From NCBI RefSeq assembly GCF_964259225.1, contig NZ_CAXVKN010000014.1: a stretch of 36,797 nucleotides of DNA, one strand, 5' to 3'. This DNA is from Catenibacterium mitsuoka_A (GTDB lineage: Bacteria > Bacillota_I > Bacilli_A > Erysipelotrichales > Coprobacillaceae). Position 1 is the stretch's first letter, and each line of letters starts with the position of its first letter. Positions 14,495 to 22,634 of this stretch are shown here, piece by piece. Position numbers and translations under genes: made by a program. The notes beneath the pieces were generated by a model. That model saw only the letters and a list, made by a program, of their open reading frames with translations. It ran no database searches and was not told the DNA's origin.

Positions 14495-14558
14495 TTCTAA
14501 TCATTTTTAAGCGCCTTTTTATTTAATGTCCTTGACACGGGGTCCACATTAATTTGAC

Positions 14559-14574
14559 GTAAAGAAGATTTTTT
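14559..14574. terminator. Right arm of the split tauE/map terminator
   Basis: GTAAAGAAGA with a following T-run, complementary to 9107-9116. It is now separated from its partner by the IS3/RIT nest, so it can no longer fold locally. Confidence 0.8.
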
Positions 14575-14576
14575 AA

Positions 14577-15434
14577 TTACTTAGAAATAATTTCTACACC
14601 ATCTTCTGTTACAAGAAGAGTATGTTCCCATTGTGCTGATAGTTTTCCATCATCTGTATAAACAGTCCAGTCATTATCAGTACCTAGATGGATATGACGT
14701 GTTCCCTGGTTAATCATTGGTTCAATCGTAAATACCATTCCAGGAACTATTAATACAGTCTTTTCTTTTGGTGTATAATGATATACATAAGGATCCTCAT
14801 GCATGGCTTTTCCAATACCATGACCACAGAATTCTTCGACAACACTATATCCATTAGCATGGGCATGCTTTTCAATTGCTGTACCGATATCAGCAATAGT
14901 ACTTTCCCAAGGCTTTACAGCCTTCATACCTTCTTCAAGACATTCTTTAGTCACTTTTACTAGACGCTGTGCCTCTTCTGATACATGACCTAACATAAAC
15001 ATTCTTGAAGCATCTGCATAATAACCATTTACTCCAGTTGTCGCATCCACATTAATGATATCTCCATCCTGAAGTACATAATCTCCAGGAATACCATGAC
15101 ATACTTCATCATTGACAGAAGTACAGATACTCTTAGGATATCCTTCATAATTTAAATCTGCAGAATAACCTCCATGACTTGATGTATAAGCCACAGCCAT
15201 ATCATCAATATCCTGTGTTGTCATACCAATCTGAATATGTTCTTCAATATAATCTAATAATCCATTATTGACAACAGCTGCTCTTTTAATAGCTTTAATC
15301 TGTTTCTCATTCTTAATCATTTTATGATTAGGAATAAGATAACCATGTTTTTTATATTGTTTAAGCTTTTTATCAAAAGCTTCATGACAATCATGATAGT
15401 CTAACTGACTACCACACCAGCATTTTCTTTTCAT
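14577..15434 (-). CDS. map: Methionine aminopeptidase type I with N-terminal SEC-C-like zinc motif
   Basis: A 285-residue cytosolic enzyme that removes the initiator Met from new proteins. The start is the ATG at 15434 with AAGGT upstream; a longer frame from 15518 begins with sequence foreign to the family. An N-terminal Cys/His cluster (Cys5, Cys7, Cys16, His17; KCWCGS) is a SEC-C-like zinc motif found in many Firmicute MetAPs and probably contacts the ribosome. The pita-bread fold shows all five metal ligands: Asp130, Asp141, His205 (CGHGIGKAMHEDP), Glu238 (TIEPM), Glu270 (WEHT), with His113 in CHGIPG for substrate. The gene is divergent from the EFR1 gene and was convergent with tauE before the IS insertion, which cost it its terminator. 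Confidence 0.93.
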   Translation of the reverse strand: MKRKCWCGSQLDYHDCHEAFDKKLKQYKKHGYLIPNHKMIKNEKQIKAIKRAAVVNNGLLDYIEEHIQIGMTTQDIDDMAVAYTSSHGGYSADLNYEGYPKSICTSVNDEVCHGIPGDYVLQDGDIINVDATTGVNGYYADASRMFMLGHVSEEAQRLVKVTKECLEEGMKAVKPWESTIADIGTAIEKHAHANGYSVVEEFCGHGIGKAMHEDPYVYHYTPKEKTVLIVPGMVFTIEPMINQGTRHIHLGTDNDWTVYTDDGKLSAQWEHTLLVTEDGVEIISK

Positions 15435-15520
15435 TCTTTTACCTTCTTTCTTTACAAAGTATACACTATTTTTCAAAAAATTACATCGAAAGTTAGTCAT
15501 ATATAACAAGGAGTACACAA

Positions 15521-16264
15521 ATGATTTATTATTTTACAGGAACAGGCAATAGTCGATATATTGCAAGAGAACTACATCAACAATTAAATGAAGATTATAT
15601 AAGTATGAATACACTTATTAGAAATAATGATCATAGCTTACAGAATATCCAAGGAACATTGGTATTTGTCGTACCTACTTATGCATGGAGAATACCTCGT
15701 ATTGTCGAAGAATGGATTCGTTTGACAGCTTTTAAGGATGTTGAAGAAGTCTATTTTGTGATGGATTGTGGGGGAAATATAGGCAATGCAGGTCATTATA
15801 ATAGAAAACTATGTGAGAAGAAGGGGTTCAACTACAAAGGTACAATGGAAATCATTATGCCAGAAAACTATCTCGCAATGTTTGATACACCAGAAGATGA
15901 TGAAGCCAAAAAGATTATTAAACAGGCAGATCCTGTAATTAAACAAGCAGTTTCCTGTATCCATCAGCATTTACCTTTTCCTAGTATGTCATTACAATTG
16001 AAAGACAAGTTCCAATCTTCTATTGTGAATACAGTTTTCTATCCACTTTTTGTGAAAGCAGCTGCTTTCTATAGTACGGATGAATGTATTGGATGTGGAT
16101 TATGTGAGAAATTATGTCCGTTAAAAAATATACAAATAAAAGATCATCGTCCTGTATGGGGTAAGGAATGTACACATTGTATGGCATGTATTGCGAAATG
16201 TCCTAAAAAGGCGATAGAATATGGGAAGAAAAGCAAGGGAAAGAATAGATATTATATTGACTAG
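15521..16264 (+). CDS. EFR1-family ferredoxin-flavodoxin fusion
   Basis: A 247-residue redox protein. An N-terminal flavodoxin-like fold (about 1-150) has the phosphate loop TGTGNSRYIA for FMN. The C-terminus carries two 4Fe-4S cluster motifs, CIGCGLCEKLCP (about residues 189-200) and CTHCMACIAKCP (about 218-229). This is the EFR1 ferredoxin arrangement common in anaerobic Firmicutes. It would transfer electrons between FMN and two clusters; the partner is unknown. AAGGAG lies eight bases before the ATG. The gene is divergent from map with an 86-bp shared intergenic region. No terminator is visible before the next gene's promoter. Confidence 0.88.
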   Translation: MIYYFTGTGNSRYIARELHQQLNEDYISMNTLIRNNDHSLQNIQGTLVFVVPTYAWRIPRIVEEWIRLTAFKDVEEVYFVMDCGGNIGNAGHYNRKLCEKKGFNYKGTMEIIMPENYLAMFDTPEDDEAKKIIKQADPVIKQAVSCIHQHLPFPSMSLQLKDKFQSSIVNTVFYPLFVKAAAFYSTDECIGCGLCEKLCPLKNIQIKDHRPVWGKECTHCMACIAKCPKKAIEYGKKSKGKNRYYID

Positions 16265-16267
16265 GTA

Positions 16268-16314
16268 CAACTTGATAGTTTATCGCTTATTCAACTAGAT
16301 AGTTATGTTATAAT
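16268..16314 (+). promoter_or_regulatory. Extended -10 promoter with twin operator-like repeats (AAA-ATPase gene)
   Basis: TG-T-TATAAT (16306-16314) is a full extended -10. Just upstream are two 13-bp direct repeats, CAACTTGATAGTT (16268-16280) and CAACTAGATAGTT (16292-16304), exactly 24 bp apart. The second contains the perfect palindrome AACTA-GA-TAGTT. The downstream copy covers the -35 region, so bound protein would occlude polymerase. The regulator is not identifiable. Confidence 0.6.
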
Positions 16315-16338
16315 AGTAGAAAAGAAAGGAGTGTCCAT

Positions 16339-17970
16339 ATGAGAAAAGCTATACCTTTAGGAGTAGTAGATTATGAAACCTTAAAGAATCAGAATTATTT
16401 TTTTATCGATAAAAGTATGATGATTTATGATTTTTTAATGAGAAAAAGTACTGTCACTCTTATTACTCGACCTAGAAGGTTTGGAAAAACAATCAATATG
16501 TCAATGATGTCTTCATTTTTTGATATTACTAAAGATTCTAAAGAAATATTCAAAGATACAAAAATTGTTGAAACAGAGTATATATCAGAAATGAATCAAT
16601 ATCCTACAATCTTCATTTCGTTTGCGAATGCGAAGAATGATAAATGGAATGTTGTAAAGGAAATTAAATTACAACTGCGTAAAGAATATGATCGATATGC
16701 TCATGTATTTGAACAAAAAATGACTGTATTTGAACAAAATGAATATGAATCTCTTGTACAAGGGTTAATGACAAAAAATGATGGGATTCTAGATAATATT
16801 ATCGATGCACTTTCTTTTTTGATGGAACGATTAGAGAAATACTACCACAAAAAAGTAATGGTATTCATAGATGAATATGACACACCTTTTATCGAAGCTC
16901 ATGTTGGAGGATATTATGAAGAGTTGCGAGGGGGATTATCTTCTCTGCTTCATAATGCATTAAAGACATCTACGAGTCTACATTATGCAATGATGACTGG
17001 TATTCAAAGAGTTGCGAAAGAGAACATCTTCAGCGATTTGAACAATCTGGTTGTATGTACTGTAAAAGATCCAGAATATTCTCAATACTTTGGCTTTACA
17101 GAAGAAGAAACGAAGCAAACATTAGAATATTATGATTTATCACTCAATGATGAAGTGAAATCTATGTATGATGGATATCATTTTGGAGAACATGATATCT
17201 ATAATCCATGGTCTATCTTGAATTATGCTTCTAGAAAAGTATTAGAGCCTTATTGGGTGAATACGAGCAGTAATACAATGATTAAAAAAGCAATATCAAG
17301 CAGTGATGAAGCTTTTGAGAGAGGATATGAGGAGCTTATTCGAAATGGTAAACTCGAAACCACTGTAAAAATGGATACGAGCTTTTTTGAAGTAAACAAT
17401 ACAGAAAACTTGTGGGGTCTTTTGGTTAATGCTGGATATCTAACATTACACAAAACAATATCTATTCAAGATAGCCTGTATATCATAAAAATTCCTAATC
17501 AAGAAGTTCAATTGGAATTTAGAAAGCTTACAGCCTATCACTTGAAAGCGACTGAAACAGATCTGACAGTACTATTCAATTCATTGAAATGTTGTCGAAA
17601 AGAAGATTTTGAAGACAGATATCGAAAGATTCTACTCACATTACCTTCTTATCATGATTTGAAAGATGAAAATAGTTATCATATGATGCTGCTTGGAATG
17701 TGTGCCTGGCTTTCTAATGAGTATGAAGTAATCAGTAATCGAGAAGTAGGAAAGGGAAGATGTGATATCATACTAAAATCCAAGAAAAGTCAAATATCAT
17801 ATATTCTAGAATTTAAATATACAAATGATAGTTCAGTTGATTTGAAACAACTTGCAAAATCAGCAATAGATCAAATTGACAGTAGAAGATATGATAGTGA
17901 ATTAAGTGGAACAGTGATTCACATAGGACTAGCACATTATCAAAAAAATGTAGAAATTGAATGGCAATAA
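16339..17970 (+). CDS. AAA-ATPase-like protein with PD-(D/E)XK nuclease-like C-terminus
   Basis: A 543-residue protein of the AAA-ATPase_like (PF09820) plus PDDEXK_9 (PF08011) architecture, often multicopy in gut Firmicutes and Bacteroidetes. The P-loop is of the family's variant form, TRPRRFGKT (43-51). The Walker B is KVMVFIDEYDTPF (172-184). The C-terminal nuclease-like fold retains Asp476, Glu491 and Lys493 (GRCDIIL ... EFKY). Function is unproven; roles in mobile DNA or nucleic acid processing have been suggested from the nuclease fold. AGGAGTG lies nine bases before the ATG. The gene is alone between its own promoter and a terminator. Confidence 0.88.
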   Translation: MRKAIPLGVVDYETLKNQNYFFIDKSMMIYDFLMRKSTVTLITRPRRFGKTINMSMMSSFFDITKDSKEIFKDTKIVETEYISEMNQYPTIFISFANAKNDKWNVVKEIKLQLRKEYDRYAHVFEQKMTVFEQNEYESLVQGLMTKNDGILDNIIDALSFLMERLEKYYHKKVMVFIDEYDTPFIEAHVGGYYEELRGGLSSLLHNALKTSTSLHYAMMTGIQRVAKENIFSDLNNLVVCTVKDPEYSQYFGFTEEETKQTLEYYDLSLNDEVKSMYDGYHFGEHDIYNPWSILNYASRKVLEPYWVNTSSNTMIKKAISSSDEAFERGYEELIRNGKLETTVKMDTSFFEVNNTENLWGLLVNAGYLTLHKTISIQDSLYIIKIPNQEVQLEFRKLTAYHLKATETDLTVLFNSLKCCRKEDFEDRYRKILLTLPSYHDLKDENSYHMMLLGMCAWLSNEYEVISNREVGKGRCDIILKSKKSQISYILEFKYTNDSSVDLKQLAKSAIDQIDSRRYDSELSGTVIHIGLAHYQKNVEIEWQ

Positions 17971-18003
17971 GAATATCGGATATTATTTCTGATATTCTTT
18001 TTT
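17971..18003 (+). terminator. Terminator after the AAA-ATPase gene
   Basis: GAATATCGG (17971-17979) pairs with CTGATATTC (17989-17997), one G-U, then seven T. Confidence 0.85.
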
Positions 18004-18004
18004 C

Positions 18005-18046
18005 TATGAAAAAGAGCTGTAACGCTCAAGAATTCGTTACAGTCTT
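18005..18046 (-). terminator. Terminator of the uvrA-like gene
   Basis: CTGTAACG and CGTTACAG (18017-18024 and 18035-18042) form a perfect 8-bp stem with a 10-base loop. On the minus strand it is followed by CTCTTTTTC. Confidence 0.8.
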
Positions 18047-20494
18047 TCACAAGTATTTTCCAATTTTACTATTCTTATTCTGCTTAATTTCTTCGACAGT
18101 TCCCGTCGCAATAATCTCTCCACCAAGTTGACCGCCCTCAGGACCCATATCAATAATGTAATCAGAATTTCTAATAACATCTAAGTCATGTTCAATCACA
18201 ATAATAGTCGCTTTTTGATTAATTAATGTATCAAATACACGAAGTAGTGTTTCTACATCTAATGGATGTAATCCAATAGAAGGTTCATCAAAGATAAAGA
18301 TGCTTCCATCTTGTACTTTTCCTATTTCTGATGCCAGTTTTAATCTTTGTGCTTCTCCACCAGATAAGGCAGGTGTTGCTTCACCAAGAGTCAAATAACC
18401 AATTCCTAAATCTACTAGAACCTGTAGTTTCTCTTTAATCTTCTTAATGTCTTTAAATACATCTAAAGCTTCTAATATAGTAAGAGACATCACATCCTTA
18501 ATAGAATAACCATGGTACATTATAGAATCCACATCATTGCTGTAACGTGTTCCATCACAATGTTCACAAGTCATTTCTATATCTGGAAGAAACTGTATAT
18601 CCATAGAAATAGTACCAGTACCTTCACATACAGGACATCTTAACTTACCTGTATTATAAGAAAAATCACCTGCACTATATTGATCACTTAATCTTCCATA
18701 CAACCTTCTTAAATGATCAAATACACCAGAATAAGTTGCGACAGTACTTCTGACATTATTTCCAATAGGGGACGCATCAATCAAATCAATCTTATTGACC
18801 CATGATGCATCCAATTCTTTTACATGTTTAGGAAGTGTTTCTTGATTTAATGAAGCCTTTATAGCAGGATATAAAGATTCAAGAATCAATGTTGTCTTGC
18901 CACTTCCAGACATACCAGTAATTGCAGTAAGAACTCCTTTAGGAATAGAAATATCAAGTGGTTTGACAGTATGTATTGTATCTGTTTTAAGTCTTAAAAA
19001 GCCTTCATTAAAAATTTTTTTCTTATTTCTTACAAGAGTTTGATGTAAATCATTGAGATAAGGTCCAATGATAGAATTCTTATCCTGAATGATTTCATCA
19101 ATAGTACCCTGACTAATTATAGAACCACCATTCTTACCTGCTTCAGGCCCTATTTCAATCATATAATCAGCTTCCTTAAGAATTCTTGTATCATGATCGA
19201 CCAAAACAATAGAGTTCCCATCCTTGATCAACTCTTTCATAATCGCAATCAAGCCATCTACATTGGCTGGATGTAATCCAATAGAAGGTTCATCAAGAAC
19301 ATAAAGAACACCTGTTGTTCTATTTTTTACAGTACGTGCAAGCTGTACTCTTTGTAGTTCACCTGTTGATAGTGTAGAAGAAGCACGATCAAGAGTCAGA
19401 TAACCGAGTCCTAAAGACAGCAATGCATTCGCATTAATCATGAATTCTTCAAGAATTGTAGAACCCATTTCTTTCACATCATCATTAAGGGTATTGATTA
19501 CCTGTGGAAGCCATGCAGCTAAATTCTTTAAACTCATCGCACATACTTCAGTTAAAGTCTTACCACCTAGTAATGTAGAATTTGCACGTGCATTAATACG
19601 AGAGCCATGACAAGTCGGGCATGTCTCTTCCTTAAGGAATTTACTAACACGCTTCATATTCTTTTCATTCTTGACCTTCTTTAATGCGTTCAAGACAGTC
19701 GCTTTGGCACTATAGTAAGTAAAATCTAATTCTCCTGCTTCCACGCTCTCTTTATTCTTAGGACGATAGAAAATATGCTTTTTTACCATTGGTCCATCAT
19801 ATACAATATGCTTCTCTTCTTCTGTTAATTCTTCAAAAGGAACATCAGTACGCACACCCATCGCACGACAGACATCTTTCATTAATGACCACATGAGTGT
19901 ATTCCATGGTGCTACAGCTCCTTCATCAATAGTTAGATGAGGATCAGGAATCAAAGAATCAATATTAATTGTCTGTACAATACCAGTGCCCTGACAATCA
20001 GGACATGCGCCTTGTGAATTAAAGGCATACTCCTGAGCACTTAAGCCATTAAATCTTTCGTGGCAGATTGGACACTCAATCATTTCACCTCTTGCTACAT
20101 TTATACTCGCAGGTACTCTATGTCCGTTAGGACATAAATAATCTCCACAACGTGAAAATAATAAGCGAATAGAATTCAATAATTCTGTCTGTGTTCCAAA
20201 GGTAGAACGAATGCCAGGTATATTAGGTCTTTGATGTAATGCTAGAGTACTAGGAACATATTTAATAGAATCTACTTTGGCTTTTTCTCCTTGAGAGATT
20301 CGTCTTCTTGTATAGGTAGATAATGCTTCTAGATATCTTCTAGAACCTTCAGCATAAATGACACCTAATGCTAAAGAAGACTTACCACTTCCTGATACAC
20401 CAGAAATAGCTACAATCTTATTTAAAGGAATATCAACGTCAATATTCTTTAAATTATGTACCTTTGCGCCTCTTATTTCCATATGATCAATCAT
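18047..20494 (-). CDS. Class-2-like UvrA ABC ATPase (815 aa, short form)
   Basis: A soluble twin-ABC ATPase of the UvrA family. It is about 120 residues shorter than housekeeping UvrA (about 940), in line with UvrA2/DrrC-like forms that lack or reduce the UvrB-binding region and are linked to protection from DNA-binding drugs. Walker A motifs are GVSGSGKSS (32-40) and GMSGSGKTT. Signatures are LSTGELQR (first ABC, replacing the usual LSGGE) and LSGGEAQR (second). Walker B motifs are YVLDEPSIGLHP and FIFDEPSIGLHP. Zinc-type CxxC pairs include CPDCQGTG, CPTCHGSR, CPVCEGTG and CEHCDGT. GGAGG precedes the ATG by seven bases. No uvrB, uvrC or drug gene is adjacent. The excision-repair role of the true UvrA should not be assumed. 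Confidence 0.88.
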   Translation of the reverse strand: MIDHMEIRGAKVHNLKNIDVDIPLNKIVAISGVSGSGKSSLALGVIYAEGSRRYLEALSTYTRRRISQGEKAKVDSIKYVPSTLALHQRPNIPGIRSTFGTQTELLNSIRLLFSRCGDYLCPNGHRVPASINVARGEMIECPICHERFNGLSAQEYAFNSQGACPDCQGTGIVQTINIDSLIPDPHLTIDEGAVAPWNTLMWSLMKDVCRAMGVRTDVPFEELTEEEKHIVYDGPMVKKHIFYRPKNKESVEAGELDFTYYSAKATVLNALKKVKNEKNMKRVSKFLKEETCPTCHGSRINARANSTLLGGKTLTEVCAMSLKNLAAWLPQVINTLNDDVKEMGSTILEEFMINANALLSLGLGYLTLDRASSTLSTGELQRVQLARTVKNRTTGVLYVLDEPSIGLHPANVDGLIAIMKELIKDGNSIVLVDHDTRILKEADYMIEIGPEAGKNGGSIISQGTIDEIIQDKNSIIGPYLNDLHQTLVRNKKKIFNEGFLRLKTDTIHTVKPLDISIPKGVLTAITGMSGSGKTTLILESLYPAIKASLNQETLPKHVKELDASWVNKIDLIDASPIGNNVRSTVATYSGVFDHLRRLYGRLSDQYSAGDFSYNTGKLRCPVCEGTGTISMDIQFLPDIEMTCEHCDGTRYSNDVDSIMYHGYSIKDVMSLTILEALDVFKDIKKIKEKLQVLVDLGIGYLTLGEATPALSGGEAQRLKLASEIGKVQDGSIFIFDEPSIGLHPLDVETLLRVFDTLINQKATIIVIEHDLDVIRNSDYIIDMGPEGGQLGGEIIATGTVEEIKQNKNSKIGKYL

Positions 20495-20514
20495 ACAAAA
20501 TCCTCCACATAATA

Positions 20515-20541
20515 TAAAAAACTAGCTATCTCTAGCTAGTT
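20515..20541 (-). terminator. Terminator after tRNA-Leu
   Basis: AACTAGCTA and TAGCTAGTT (20520-20528 and 20533-20541) form a perfect 9-bp stem with a 4-base loop. On the minus strand a T-run follows the stem. Confidence 0.88.
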
Positions 20542-20553
20542 CATCTTAATTAA

Positions 20554-20639
20554 TGGTGCGGCCGATGAGATTTGAACTCACACAGACGTACGTCCACAAG
20601 TCCCTCAAACTTGCGTGTCTACCATTCCACCACGGCCGC
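20554..20639 (-). tRNA. tRNA-Leu (anticodon GAG)
   Basis: An 86-nt class II tRNA including encoded CCA. Acceptor GCGGCCG pairs with CGGCCGC. The anticodon stem CAAGT/ACTTG encloses TTGAGGG, giving anticodon GAG (complement at 20604-20606) for CUC/CUU. The long variable arm has GACG/CGTC, and the T-loop is TTCAAAT. It has its own promoter and terminator and lies between pepV and the uvrA-like gene on the same strand. Confidence 0.95.
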
Positions 20640-20656
20640 AACTTAGTGCAACTAAG

Positions 20657-20685
20657 ATTATACTTGAGTTGCACATAGAATTCAA
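20657..20685 (-). promoter_or_regulatory. Promoter of tRNA-Leu, inside an inverted repeat
   Basis: On the minus strand TTGAAT and TATAAT are separated by 17 bases, and the start point would lie about ten bases before the tRNA. The -10 box sits in the loop of GTGCAACT/AGTTGCAC (20646-20653 and 20667-20674). Confidence 0.7.
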
Positions 20686-22050
20686 CTATTTTTTAAGAAG
20701 ATTATAGAGAGACTGAGCGTAGATAGCAGCTGCAGTTAATAAATCATCTAATGAAATTAATTCATTTTCTTCATGCATATGATGGTTTTTACCAGGGAAT
20801 TCACAACCAAAAGCAACACAGTTAGGCATTTCTTTTGCATAAGTTCCACCACCGATAGTCTGAGGACCATGTTCATGATCATTTGTGAACTGTACATATG
20901 ATTCATGAAGCTTCTGAACTAATTCACTGTTAGGATCTACATATAATGCAGGACCAATATCATGTTCTTCATTCAAGCCATACTTATTAACAGCTTCATC
21001 TACATTCTTAACAAGTTCATCATTGTCTGAGTCATGAGGAAGACGTAAATCAAGAGTTAATGAACCTTCATTATTTTCATAATTTAAGATACCAAGGTTA
21101 ACAGTTAAAGCACCCATTTCACCAGTAAATGCGACATTGAACTTTTCACCTAAATAATCATTATATAAATATTCATCAACGAATTTTGCGTAGCTATTAT
21201 CAGTCACACTTGCAATATAATGACATAAGTTACTTGCGGCATTATTACCTAAGTGAGGCTGAGATGCATGGGCACTCTTACCTTTTAAGAATAAGTGTGT
21301 GTTACCATCTACAACTTCTAAAGAACCTTTGAAGTTATTTTCTTTTAAGAATGCATTATATGATTCTTCATAGTCAGTACCCTTTAATACGGCTTTAGCC
21401 TGATCTGGTACGATATTCACTACACGTCCTGAATGAATAGAGATTACCTTATCATCATCTGTTTTACCCTTGATGATGAAATGACAGTTACCTTTTTCAC
21501 CATATACAACAGGGAAATCAGCATCTGGAGTAAATCCCATCTTTGGATATGGACGATGCTGGAAATAGTAATGCATACAGCGAGAACCATTTTCTTCATT
21601 GCATCCAAAGATGATACGAACTTTCATCTTCTTTTCAAAATCAAGTTCATTCACAATTTTAGCAGCATAATAAGCAGCAATTAAAGGTCCCTTATCATCA
21701 GCGACACCACGACCATAGAGTGTATCTCCATCAAGAGTCATATCATATTCTGGATAATCCCATTCCTGACCTTCAGTAGGTACAACATCTAAGTGTCCAA
21801 GAATACCAAAACAGTCTTCTCCTTCACCAATATCAATAGAACCAGCATATCCATCACAATCATCAGTAACAAATCCATCTCTTTGACCAATAGAAAGCAT
21901 TAAATCAAGCGCTTTACGGTTGTTTTCACCAAATGGCTGATTTTCTTTCGCAGTAGATTTATCAAGAGTTGAAGGGATTAGACATAAGTCCTTTAAATCT
22001 TTCAGCATTTCATCTTTATGCTTTAATACTTCTTCTTTAAAATCAATCAT
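20686..22050 (-). CDS. pepV: M20-family dipeptidase PepV
   Basis: A 454-residue zinc metallopeptidase that hydrolyses dipeptides in the cytosol, the last step of peptide use. The start chosen is ATG 22050 with GAGGTG six bases upstream; the longer frame back to 22197 is leader sequence. Metal ligands line up with Lactobacillus PepV: His86 and Asp88 in GHLDVV, Asp118/Asp119 in GRGVADDKG, Glu152/Glu153 in CNEEN, and the C-terminal His in NHHMHEEN. The central lid domain (about residues 180-380) is present. It is divergent from the Nudix gene, with a shared intergenic region holding both promoters. No strong terminator follows; the hairpin at 20646-20674 lacks a T-run. Confidence 0.92.
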   Translation of the reverse strand: MIDFKEEVLKHKDEMLKDLKDLCLIPSTLDKSTAKENQPFGENNRKALDLMLSIGQRDGFVTDDCDGYAGSIDIGEGEDCFGILGHLDVVPTEGQEWDYPEYDMTLDGDTLYGRGVADDKGPLIAAYYAAKIVNELDFEKKMKVRIIFGCNEENGSRCMHYYFQHRPYPKMGFTPDADFPVVYGEKGNCHFIIKGKTDDDKVISIHSGRVVNIVPDQAKAVLKGTDYEESYNAFLKENNFKGSLEVVDGNTHLFLKGKSAHASQPHLGNNAASNLCHYIASVTDNSYAKFVDEYLYNDYLGEKFNVAFTGEMGALTVNLGILNYENNEGSLTLDLRLPHDSDNDELVKNVDEAVNKYGLNEEHDIGPALYVDPNSELVQKLHESYVQFTNDHEHGPQTIGGGTYAKEMPNCVAFGCEFPGKNHHMHEENELISLDDLLTAAAIYAQSLYNLLKK

Positions 22051-22069
22051 CTTATTCACCTCAGTGACT

Positions 22070-22098
22070 ATTATATACAATTTCTGTAGTATTTGAAA
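22070..22098 (-). promoter_or_regulatory. Probable pepV promoter
   Basis: TATAAT on the minus strand (22075-22070), with a poor -35 TTTCAA (22098-22093) 17 bases upstream. Confidence 0.45.
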
Positions 22099-22139
22099 CA
22101 CACATACTGCACCTTTTTGTAACGTTCGTTCAAGAGTTG

Positions 22140-22161
22140 TGCTAATATAGTAAAAAGGGGG
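22140..22161 (+). promoter_or_regulatory. Extended -10 and strong ribosome-binding site of the Nudix gene
   Basis: TGC-TAATAT (22140-22148) resembles an extended -10, and GGGGG (22157-22161) lies nine bases before the ATG. The start point would be close to the ribosome-binding site, so the leader is very short. Confidence 0.4.
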
Positions 22162-22170
22162 CAAAATAAT

Positions 22171-22620
22171 ATGGAGAATAAGGACATACAGTTTCATATT
22201 ACAGTCAAAGGTATTGTGATTTATGAAGGTAAGACATTAATCTTAAAACGTGTCAGACCTTCATCAGATGGACTTGGTTATTGGGAATTACCAGGTGGGG
22301 GATTAGAATATGGGGAAGATCCTCACCAGGCGTTAGTAAGAGAATTAAAGGAAGAAACAGGATTAGATATTGAAATCATTAAGCCAGTTTATACATTTAC
22401 GGCTATTAGACCACATTATCAGACAGTGGGTATTGGTTTTTTATGTATTCCTACAAATGATCAGGTTAAGATTTCATTTGAACATACAGATTATAAGTTT
22501 GTGGATGAAGATGAACTAGAGAAGACACTTGACCCACATATCTTTAATGATATTAAGAAAACAATCGAAGAATATAACCAGATAAGAGAATACAATGAAT
22601 TAAAAAGAGAAGCGAATTAA
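22171..22620 (+). CDS. Nudix hydrolase
   Basis: A 149-residue pyrophosphohydrolase that cleaves nucleoside diphosphates linked to another group. The Nudix box is complete between Gly43 and Leu65: Gly43, Glu49, then RELKEETGL with Arg57, Glu58, Glu61, Glu62 and Gly64, the Mg2+-binding glutamates. N- and C-terminal flanks (FHITVKGIVIYEGKTLILKR; a Trp-Glu-Leu-Pro-Gly-Gly block) are standard. The substrate cannot be told from sequence. It is divergent from pepV and convergent with the flavin reductase, sharing a terminator that begins within its last codons. Confidence 0.9.
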   Translation: MENKDIQFHITVKGIVIYEGKTLILKRVRPSSDGLGYWELPGGGLEYGEDPHQALVRELKEETGLDIEIIKPVYTFTAIRPHYQTVGIGFLCIPTNDQVKISFEHTDYKFVDEDELEKTLDPHIFNDIKKTIEEYNQIREYNELKREAN

Positions 22621-22634
22621 CGCTTCTCTTATTT
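22605..22634. terminator. Bidirectional terminator between the Nudix and flavin reductase genes
   Basis: A perfect 10-bp stem AAGAGAAGCG/CGCTTCTCTT (22605-22614, 22621-22630) with a 6-base loop. T-rich tails lie on both sides, better on the minus strand. It overlaps the 3' ends of both genes. Confidence 0.8.

Larger units (their letters stand above)
9125..14546 (+). mobile_element. IS3-family element (about 2.0 kb) carrying a nested RIT element and a passenger ORF
   Basis: Terminal inverted repeats are TGGACCCTGTAAAAAGGACA (9125-9144) and the complement of 14527-14546, matching at 16 of 20 positions and starting with the 5'-TG typical of IS3. Inside are orfA, orfB in the -1 frame and an oppositely oriented small ORF. 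Without the 3,419-bp RIT insertion the element is 2,003 bp, longer than most IS3 members because of the extra ORF. No convincing 3-4 bp target duplication is adjacent to the repeats. CATT occurs at 9116-9119 and 14547-14550, but five bases off on the left. Confidence 0.88.
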
